This document shows positions 27,343 through 34,186 of a stretch of DNA of 64,000 nt, piece by piece (positions within the stretch are counted from its first letter, which is position 1; the number at the start of each line of letters is the position of its first letter). Made by a program: the position numbers and the translations under genes. Source of the DNA: Rhodobacter sp. NTK016B (lineage in GTDB: Bacteria; Pseudomonadota; Alphaproteobacteria; Rhodobacterales; Rhodobacteraceae); assembly GCF_017303295.1 (NCBI RefSeq), contig NZ_JAFKOK010000001.1, positions 310,001-374,000 of the forward strand. The letters are read 5' to 3'. A model generated the notes under the pieces. It saw only the letters and a program-made list of their open reading frames with translations, was not told where the DNA came from and did not search any database.

Positions 27343-29201
27343 AGATCCTGATTGCCAACCGGGGCGAGATTGCCCTGCGGGTCATGCGCACCGCCCGCGC
27401 CCTGGGCTATGGCTGCGTGGCGATCCACACGCCGGACGAGCCCTCGGCGCCGCATGCGCGCGCGGCGGATCTGGCGCGGGTCGTGCCCTCGTATCTGGAC
27501 GGGGCGGCGATCGTTGAGGCCGCGCGCGCAAGCGGCGCGGCGATGGTCCATCCGGGCTATGGCTACCTGTCCGAAAATGCAGACTTCGCGCGGGCCTGCG
27601 CAAAGGCCGGGCTGGTCTTCATCGGCCCCTCGCCCGAGGCGATCGCGCTGATGGGCGACAAGGGTCGCGCCAAGGAGGCCGCGCAGGCGGCTGGCGTCCC
27701 CTGCCTGCCCGGCGGCGACGCCAGCGATGCGGGTGCCATCGGCCTGCCGCTGATGGTCAAGGCGGCGATGGGCGGTGGCGGCAAAGGGATGCGGCTGGTC
27801 ACGCGCGACGCCGATCTGTCTGAGGCGCTGGAACGCGCGGCGTCCGAAGCCGCCAAGAGCTTCGGCGACGGACGGCTGATCGTCGAGAAAGCGCTGCTCG
27901 ACCCGCGCCATGTCGAGGTGCAGATCTTCGGCGATAGCCATGGCAACGTGGTGCATCTGGGCGAGCGCGACTGCTCGATCCAGCGCCGCCATCAGAAGGT
28001 GGTCGAGGAAGCGCCTTCGCCCGCCGTCGATGCCGATCTGCGCACACGGATGGGCGCGGCGGCCATCGCGCTCGCCCGCGCCTGCGATTATGTCGGTGCG
28101 GGGACGGTGGAATTCCTGCTGGAAGACGGCGAGTTTTGGTTTCTGGAAATGAACACCCGTCTGCAGGTCGAACATCCGGTGACCGAGGCGGTGACCGGGA
28201 TCGACCTTGTCGACTGGCAGATCCGCGTCGCGCGGGGCGAGGCGCTGCCGCTTACGCAAGACGAGATCGCGCTAAACGGCCATGCCATCGAGGTCCGGCT
28301 CTATGCCGAGGACCCGGCGCAGGACTTTCTGCCGCAGACCGGGCGCGTGCTGCGCTGGCAACCCGGGCCGGGCCTGCGCTCGGACGATGCGCTGGCCGAG
28401 GGGATCGAGATCGGCGCGGGCTATGACCCGATGCTGGCCAAGCTCATCGCCCATGGCCCGGATCGTGAAACCGCGCGGATGCGGCTGGCCGAAGGGTTGG
28501 ATCACACGGCGCTTCTGGGTCTTGGCAGCAACCTGTCCTTCCTGCGCGGCGTCGTCGGGCATCCGGTTTTTGTCGCAGGCGCCGCCACGACCGCCTTCCT
28601 GATCCGCGATGCCGCACCCGACGCCGTGTCGCTGCCCGATCCCGCGCTTCTGGCACTCGCCGTATTGGTGCTGGCGGGCGCCCCCGCGCCGCGTTTCGGC
28701 TTCACCACCGGCCCCGCCCCTGTCCTGACCCGGCGCTTCGAGATGGGGGGCAGCACTCATTCCGTTACCCTGACGCTCGACGGCGCGACAGCGCGTCTGC
28801 CCGATGGACGCGCCGTGACGCTCGAAACCCGCGAGCCGGGCCAGATCCGCGCGCGCATCGACGGCGTGGCGCGCGCCCTGCCCTGCGTCACCGCGGGCGC
28901 GACGGTTTATTTGGGCGACCTGATCCTGCGCGATGTCACTCTGGCCCCCGCCGAGACGCGCGAGACGGGCGGCGACGGACGCGTGCTGGCACCGATGGCG
29001 GGCAGCGTCACGGCCCTGTCGGTGGCCGAGGGCGACAGCGTGGCCCAAGGACAGACGCTTGCCGTGCTTGAAGCGATGAAGATGGAACATCCGCTGCGCG
29101 CCCCGGTTTCGGGCCGGATCGCGCGGCTGTCGCTGGCCCACGGGGCGCAGGTTCGCGCGCGCCAGCTTCTGATCGAAATCGACCCGCAGGAGGACCCATG
29201 A
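27339..29201 (+). CDS. Acyl-CoA carboxylase, biotin carboxylase/BCCP (alpha) subunit
   Basis: A 620-residue protein with an N-terminal biotin carboxylase (KILIANRGEIALRVMRTARALG, VKAAMGGGGKGMRLV, FLEMNTRLQVEHPVTEAVTG) and a C-terminal biotin carrier domain with the biotin site EAMKMEHPLRAPVSG. A linker of about 100 residues separates them. It forms the holoenzyme with the carboxyltransferase encoded just before it (ATGA overlap) and overlaps the GST gene by 4 bases. Paralogues act on methylcrotonyl-, geranyl- or propionyl-CoA; this one is not assigned. Confidence 0.94.
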   Translation: MKILIANRGEIALRVMRTARALGYGCVAIHTPDEPSAPHARAADLARVVPSYLDGAAIVEAARASGAAMVHPGYGYLSENADFARACAKAGLVFIGPSPEAIALMGDKGRAKEAAQAAGVPCLPGGDASDAGAIGLPLMVKAAMGGGGKGMRLVTRDADLSEALERAASEAAKSFGDGRLIVEKALLDPRHVEVQIFGDSHGNVVHLGERDCSIQRRHQKVVEEAPSPAVDADLRTRMGAAAIALARACDYVGAGTVEFLLEDGEFWFLEMNTRLQVEHPVTEAVTGIDLVDWQIRVARGEALPLTQDEIALNGHAIEVRLYAEDPAQDFLPQTGRVLRWQPGPGLRSDDALAEGIEIGAGYDPMLAKLIAHGPDRETARMRLAEGLDHTALLGLGSNLSFLRGVVGHPVFVAGAATTAFLIRDAAPDAVSLPDPALLALAVLVLAGAPAPRFGFTTGPAPVLTRRFEMGGSTHSVTLTLDGATARLPDGRAVTLETREPGQIRARIDGVARALPCVTAGATVYLGDLILRDVTLAPAETRETGGDGRVLAPMAGSVTALSVAEGDSVAQGQTLAVLEAMKMEHPLRAPVSGRIARLSLAHGAQVRARQLLIEIDPQEDP

Positions 29202-29824
29202 TCGAACTGTGGCACAGCAAGGATTCGCGCTCGCTGCGCGTTCTCTGGACGCTGGAAGAGCTGGGGCTGGACTATCGGCTGCACACTCTGCCCTTCCCGC
29301 CGCGCCTGCACGACCCGGATTTCACGCAGATCAACCCGCTGGGCACCGTGCCCTATCTCACCGATGGCGAGACACGGATGACCGAATCCAGCGCCATCGT
29401 TCATTACCTGACGCGCGTTTACGGCGCGGGCATGCTGGATGTGGCGCCCGGTGATCCGGCCTATGGCGACTGGCTGAACTGGATGTACCACGCCGATGCC
29501 ACGCTGACCTTCCCGCAGACGCTGGTGCTGCGCTACGGTCGGTTCGAGCCGGCCGAGCGGCGCCAGAAACAGGTGGTCGAGGATTACACGCAATGGTTCT
29601 TCTCGCGCCTGAAACTGGTGAACGCGCGGCTCGACGGGGCCGAGTATCTGTGCGCCGGGCGCTTCACCGCCGCCGATATCACGGTGGGCTACGCGCTCTA
29701 TCTGGCGGATGTCATCGGGCTTGGCGCGCATCTGAAACCGCAGACGCGCGGCTGGCTTGAGCGGATCACCGCGCGCCCGGCTTTCGCGCGCGCCAATGCC
29801 CATGGCACAAGCTTCGCGGAGTAG
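29198..29824 (+). CDS. Glutathione S-transferase family protein
   Basis: A 208-residue GST with an N-terminal thioredoxin-like domain (ELWHSKDSRSLRVLWTLEELGL, INPLGTVPYLTDG, TESSAIVHYLTRVYG) and an alpha-helical C-terminal domain ending FTAADITVGYALYLADVIGLG. It overlaps the biotin carboxylase gene by 4 bases and precedes an acyl-CoA dehydrogenase, so its role is probably within this acyl-CoA operon, for example a glutathione-dependent isomerisation or protective step. That is inference only. Confidence 0.92.
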   Translation: MIELWHSKDSRSLRVLWTLEELGLDYRLHTLPFPPRLHDPDFTQINPLGTVPYLTDGETRMTESSAIVHYLTRVYGAGMLDVAPGDPAYGDWLNWMYHADATLTFPQTLVLRYGRFEPAERRQKQVVEDYTQWFFSRLKLVNARLDGAEYLCAGRFTAADITVGYALYLADVIGLGAHLKPQTRGWLERITARPAFARANAHGTSFAE

Positions 29825-29827
29825 CCC

Positions 29828-31012
29828 ATGCAATTCGACCTGACCGACGAGCAGCGCACGATCTATGACGCCGCTTTCCGCTACGGCGAGGCCGAGCTGC
29901 ATCCGCTTTTCGCGCGTATGGACGATGACGACTGGTACCCGCCGCAGCTGATGCGCAAGCTGGGCTCGGACGGCTATCTGGGCTTGACGGCGCCGGTTGA
30001 GCAGGGTGGCGCGGGGATGGACCTGCTGTCGGCGGGGCTGGTGGGCGAGGCCTTCGGTTACTGGAACACCAATGCCGCCTTCATCTGGGGGCCGCATGAA
30101 AATCTTTGTCTCAACAACCTGTTGCGCAACGGCACGCCCGAACAGATTGCCCGTTTCGCGCCCGGCCTGATCTCGGGCGAGACGATTGGCGCACTGGGCC
30201 TGACCGAACCGGGCGCGGGCTCGGACGCGCTGGGGTCGATGGCACTGAAGGCGGTGCGCGACGGCGACGATTACGTGCTCAACGGGCGCAAGATGTTCAT
30301 CTCGAATGGGCCGGTTGCCGATGTCGTGCTGACCTATGCCAAGACCGACCCGGCCAAAGGTGCGCGCGGGATTTCGGCCTTCATGGTCGAAACGGACACG
30401 CCCGGATTCTCGGTTGCGCAGACGCTGACCAAGATGGGCTGGCGCGGCTGCCCCACGGGCGAATTGGTGTTCGACGACGTGCGCGTCCCGGCCGCGAACC
30501 TGCTGGGGGCCGAGAATGGCGGCGTCGGCATCGTCATGTCGGGCCTCGATATCGAGCGGGCGTTTCTCGGCCTGCCCTATATCGGCGCAGCGCAACGCTG
30601 TCTGGACCTGTCGCTGGATTACGCCGCGACGCGGCGGCAATTCGGCCGGGCGATCGGGACTTTCCAGATGATCCAGTCGCATCTGGCCGAGATGGCCGTC
30701 GCCATCGAGAGCGCTCGAAGCTACAACTATCAGGCCCTCGCCGCCTGTGATGCCATGAACCGCGGTGACGGTGGCCGCGGATCGATCCACCGGCTCTGCG
30801 CGGGGGCGGTGCTGCACGGGGCGGCGATGATCGCCAGGGTCACCGATCTCGCGGTGCAGATCCATGGCGGCTCGGGCTTCGTGTGGGAAACCGAGGTCAA
30901 CCGCCACTACCGCAATGCTCGCATCGCGTCGCTTGGCGGTGGCACCACCGAGGTCCGCAAGATCATCATTGCCGAGGAACTGTTCCGCGCCCGCGGGCTG
31001 AAGCTGTCCTAA
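29828..31012 (+). CDS. Acyl-CoA dehydrogenase family protein
   Basis: FAD enzyme of 394 residues. Family motifs: ALGLTEPGAGSDALGSM, NGRKMFISNGPVADVVLTYAKTD, a substrate and FAD block near ATRRQFGRAIGTFQMIQ, and the C-terminal VQIHGGSGFVWETEVNRHYRNARI. It should introduce the alpha,beta double bond of an acyl-CoA. It is the last gene of the BKACE/carboxylase operon and starts 3 bases after the GST stop. Confidence 0.93.
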   Translation: MQFDLTDEQRTIYDAAFRYGEAELHPLFARMDDDDWYPPQLMRKLGSDGYLGLTAPVEQGGAGMDLLSAGLVGEAFGYWNTNAAFIWGPHENLCLNNLLRNGTPEQIARFAPGLISGETIGALGLTEPGAGSDALGSMALKAVRDGDDYVLNGRKMFISNGPVADVVLTYAKTDPAKGARGISAFMVETDTPGFSVAQTLTKMGWRGCPTGELVFDDVRVPAANLLGAENGGVGIVMSGLDIERAFLGLPYIGAAQRCLDLSLDYAATRRQFGRAIGTFQMIQSHLAEMAVAIESARSYNYQALAACDAMNRGDGGRGSIHRLCAGAVLHGAAMIARVTDLAVQIHGGSGFVWETEVNRHYRNARIASLGGGTTEVRKIIIAEELFRARGLKLS

Positions 31013-31304
31013 AGGCGAAACCCCACGGCAAAAATCACGGGCGACCAGAAGCGCCGGCGCCCTCTCCCGGTTATTCTGCCGCCGTGACGGCGCTATGATC
31101 CTCGGGCCGCAAGACCCGTGAATGACGGCACCAGAATGCCCCCGCTGCACGTGAAGGGTTGCCTTGCTTCCGGGGCCCGTCATCCATCGCAATGACCGAC
31201 CCGTGACCGCGCGCGGCATTCTGCTTCACGCAGGAGCCGCAGCCAAAGCGATGAACCAGAGCCAATGGCATTGAAGGATGCGGGCCGCCTGCGCCTTGTC
31301 CGGT

Positions 31305-32762
31305 TCAACAAACCTCGGGTGCCCGGACGATGCCGCGTGCGACCCGCGGCGGGATCGCGCCGCCCTGGTCGACCGTGGTCCCCGGCGCGCCAACGCCACT
31401 GACCACGCTCGCTTGCGCGCGCTCTGTTCGCCCCGCTTCCTGGGTACCGGCAGGCCCGGCGCCCGTCTCTTCCTCCGCGCGCCGGATCGCGACGTCGTTC
31501 TGCTTGACCCAGTGCAGCGCGTCATCGGCGTCGCGCAGGCTGCTTTCCAACGCCATCGTCGCCGGAACATAGAGCACACAACCTATCAGCAGCGCGGGCT
31601 GATAGACCTGATCATCGGCGGTGACCGGCGGCATCGTCGCGACCGCGCGGTGGATCCGTTCGGCCAGCGCGCTCAGTGCGGGCTCGGTCAGGTTGGGCAC
31701 CGCGATCATGAATTCATCCCCGCCCAACCGCGCCACATGCGCGCCGCGTGCCTGCTCGCCCGCCTTGCCAATCTCGCCTTCGATAACCGCTGCAACATCG
31801 CGCAGCAGGGCGTCACGTTCGCGGTGACCGAAACGGTAATCGGCGGTCTTGAACCGGTCGAGATCGCACAGCATCAGCCCCGCCACATCGGCCTTCAGCC
31901 CAGCCATCGCCACCTCGAACCCCTTGCGGTTGAGCAGCCCCGTCAACGCATCCTGCCGGCTCATCGTCTGGACGCGCCGCAACTCGCGCGCGATGAAGAT
32001 GCCCAGAATGAAGGTGATCTGGAACATCCCCCAACCCAGCCCGCCGAACAGTAGGCCGATCAGCGCGGCCTCGTCGGCATCGGGCGCGAGCAGCGTGGCA
32101 TAGATCCACCCCGCGCCCATCGGCAGAACCAGCGCGCCCCCGGCCATCAGCCGCAACGCCCGACCAGCGGGTCCCGGCAGGAACAGCGGTGAGAACAGGC
32201 TGCGGTCGCGCAGCCGCAGCGCCGCCGAAAGCGTCAGAATGAAACCACACAAGGTAGACCAGAGCGACAGATCGCCGTCCCACAACGCGCCCGCCATCGC
32301 CAGATCCACAACCGCAACATTGGTCATTGCCAGCAGCGCGGTGACGAACAGCGCCGAGACCAGCCGGTTCTGGCGCGCACTCAGCACCGCCAGCGCACAG
32401 GTGGCGATGAAGATCAGCGACTTGGTCGAGACATGGCCGTTCAAGCCCAGTTGCGACAGCTCGGCCGCCTGCAGGGCCGCATCGGCGGAACCGCCCAACA
32501 GCCCGGTGAAACGGTCTGCCAGCACCAGCCCGCTGCCCAACGTAATGGCCGCGGCGAGCGTGGTGCGCAGTACACGCGACGGCACGCGACCGGGATACGA
32601 CAGGAAGGCCAGCGCGAGATAGGCCAGCGCGGTGGGCAGGGCCAGAGCCGGCCGGTCCGAGCCAGACCCCGCCATCAGGTTGGCCCCGAAGCCCAGCGTC
32701 ACCAGCAGCATCACCACGATCGGTGCGCTGCGGGACAGACGGTCGCTGACACGTTGCGGCAT
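31305..32762 (-). CDS. Membrane GGDEF-domain protein, possibly degenerate diguanylate cyclase
   Basis: A 485-residue protein with about seven hydrophobic helices in residues 15-255 and a GGDEF domain at about 285-430. The signature RLGGDEFMI is intact. However the guanine-contact region reads DRFKTADYRFGH where the family has FKxxND, so Asn is Asp and Asp is Tyr, and no RxxD inhibitory site precedes GGDEF. Activity is therefore doubtful. About 60 low-complexity residues rich in Ala, Gly and Glu follow the domain. The ATG at 32762 follows AAGGGGG at 8 bases. Confidence 0.88.
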   Translation of the reverse strand: MPQRVSDRLSRSAPIVVMLLVTLGFGANLMAGSGSDRPALALPTALAYLALAFLSYPGRVPSRVLRTTLAAAITLGSGLVLADRFTGLLGGSADAALQAAELSQLGLNGHVSTKSLIFIATCALAVLSARQNRLVSALFVTALLAMTNVAVVDLAMAGALWDGDLSLWSTLCGFILTLSAALRLRDRSLFSPLFLPGPAGRALRLMAGGALVLPMGAGWIYATLLAPDADEAALIGLLFGGLGWGMFQITFILGIFIARELRRVQTMSRQDALTGLLNRKGFEVAMAGLKADVAGLMLCDLDRFKTADYRFGHRERDALLRDVAAVIEGEIGKAGEQARGAHVARLGGDEFMIAVPNLTEPALSALAERIHRAVATMPPVTADDQVYQPALLIGCVLYVPATMALESSLRDADDALHWVKQNDVAIRRAEEETGAGPAGTQEAGRTERAQASVVSGVGAPGTTVDQGGAIPPRVARGIVRAPEVC

Positions 32763-33067
32763 GGCGATGCCCCCTTTTGACTGTGTCTCAGGGATAAAGA
32801 CCACGGCTTAACAACCGATGAAGCTGTGGTAGCGAGCACCCGACCATTGTTCTTGATATTGAAACAATCCGGCCTGCGGCCCGCTCCCACGCTTTAGTAG
32901 CCGAACAAACATCCTCCTTGCGCCCCAATAGCCGGGCGGAACGCGCCGATCCGCCGCATTCGCGAAAAAAAGACGGGTGTGGGCGCTAACGTCTTCGTGC
33001 CGCCATTGTCGTGACCCATTCGCCCGCGTATCCCTTTGACCAACAGTCAATTCAGAGGGGACCCGCC
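32763..33067. other. Divergent intergenic region between GGDEF gene and aldolase gene
   Basis: 305 bases with no convincing gene. The region is less GC-rich near 32840-32870 and contains the ribosome site AGAGGGGA of the aldolase at its right end. It must hold both promoters, but no clear boxes could be assigned. Confidence 0.5.
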
Positions 33068-33997
33068 ATGCGCGCCACCAGAACCGTCCAGAAGATCCTC
33101 GCCAATTACGAAGGCGAAACCCCCGGCGTGAAGGCCAATCTGTGCCGCATGCTGATGCAGGGCAAACTGGGCGGCACGGGCAAGATGATCATCCTTCCCG
33201 TGGACCAGGGATTCGAGCACGGCCCGGCCCGCTCGTTCGCGCCCAACCCGGCGGGTTACGACCCGCATTATCACTACCAGCTGGCGATCGATGCCGGCCT
33301 CAACGCCTACGCCGCCCCGCTGGGCGCGCTGGAAGCGGGCGCCGACACGTTCGCGGGCCAGATCCCGACGATCCTGAAGGTCAACTCGTCCAACTCGGTG
33401 ATGTCGGACACGGCGGGCAAGAACCAGGCCGTGACCGCTTCGGTCGATGACGCGCTGCGCATCGGCGCCTCGGCCATCGGCTTCACCATCTACCCCGGCT
33501 CGGACATGGCGCTCGACATGTTCGAAGAGATCGTCGAGATGCGCCGCGAGGCTGCGGCCAAGGGCGTGGCGACGGTGATCTGGTCCTATCCGCGCGGCGA
33601 AGGCATCACCAAAGAGGGCGAAACCGCGATCGACGTCGCCGCTTATGCCGCGCATATGGCAGCACTTCTGGGGGCGCATATCATCAAGATCAAGCTGTCG
33701 ACCGACCACATCATGCAGCCCGAGGCCAAGAAGGTCTACGAGAAGGAAGGGATCGACATCTCGACCCTGCCCGCGCGCGTGAAGCATTGCGTGCAATCCT
33801 CGTTCAACGGGCGCCGGATCATCGTCTTCTCGGGCGGCGCCGCGAAGGGCACGGATGCGGTCTATGACGACGCCCGCGCGATCCGCGACGGCGGCGGCAA
33901 CGGCTCGATCATCGGCCGCAACTCGTTCCAGCGCTCGCGTGAAGATGCGCTGGCGATGCTGGGCAAGCTGGTCGATATCTATCGCGGCAAAGCCTGA
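33068..33997 (+). CDS. Class I fructose-bisphosphate aldolase (DhnA type)
   Basis: A 309-residue Schiff-base aldolase of the DhnA/FbaB group, which cleaves fructose 1,6-bisphosphate in glycolysis and condenses triose phosphates in gluconeogenesis. Blocks seen: MIILPVDQGFEHGPARSF, IPTILKVNSSNS, AHIIKIKLSTDHI (with the lysine region) and VFSGGAAKGTDAV, GSIIGRNSFQR near the end. ATG at 33068 follows AGAGGGGA; an in-frame upstream ATG at 33011 lacks both ribosome site and family sequence. An intrinsic terminator lies 29 bases after the stop. Confidence 0.94.
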   Translation: MRATRTVQKILANYEGETPGVKANLCRMLMQGKLGGTGKMIILPVDQGFEHGPARSFAPNPAGYDPHYHYQLAIDAGLNAYAAPLGALEAGADTFAGQIPTILKVNSSNSVMSDTAGKNQAVTASVDDALRIGASAIGFTIYPGSDMALDMFEEIVEMRREAAAKGVATVIWSYPRGEGITKEGETAIDVAAYAAHMAALLGAHIIKIKLSTDHIMQPEAKKVYEKEGIDISTLPARVKHCVQSSFNGRRIIVFSGGAAKGTDAVYDDARAIRDGGGNGSIIGRNSFQRSREDALAMLGKLVDIYRGKA

Positions 33998-34023
33998 ACG
34001 CGCGCCGGATTTCTGCAGATCGA

Positions 34024-34096
34024 GAGGGGGGCTTTCTGCCCCCCTTTTTGCCTGTCGGCAAATTCACCCCCCGAGGATATTTGGGGATTAAAGATG
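34024..34096 (+). repeat. Gene-end element, copy E (left half of an inverted pair)
   Basis: Terminator hairpin, then a second hairpin TTGCC-TGTC-GGCAA, then core CCCCCCGAGGATATTT ... GATTAAAGATG. It faces copy F across 25 bases that again contain GTTAACCCTG, as in the B/C pair. Confidence 0.8.
34026..34049 (+). terminator. Rho-independent terminator after the aldolase gene
   Basis: GGGGGGC-TTTCT-GCCCCCC with a following TTTTT. It forms the first hairpin of gene-end element E. Confidence 0.85.
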
Positions 34097-34121
34097 GGGC
34101 CTTAATGCCCCGTTAACCCTG

Positions 34122-34180
34122 CATCTTTGTTCTCTAAATATTCTCGGGGGAGTCCAGAGGGGGCAGACAGCCCCCTCTGG
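34122..34180 (-). repeat. Gene-end element, copy F (right half of an inverted pair)
   Basis: On the minus strand: CCAGAGGGGGC-TGTCT-GCCCCCTCTGG, an 11-base perfect stem (34154-34180), then a core with GAGAATATTT and AAAGATG. It starts 6 bases after the glnE stop and probably terminates glnE. Confidence 0.8.
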
Positions 34181-34186
34181 CCGAGT

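Noticed and set aside
28907-31219. Long open frame (770 codons) on the minus strand opposite the GST and acyl-CoA dehydrogenase genes
   Set aside because: Antisense shadow of two clear genes, composition dominated by Arg, His and Gln, no domain.
31071-31271. Small minus-strand frame of 66 codons between the acyl-CoA dehydrogenase and the GGDEF gene
   Set aside because: No ribosome site, no membrane or signal segment, no conserved look. The 292-base gap holds nothing I can support.
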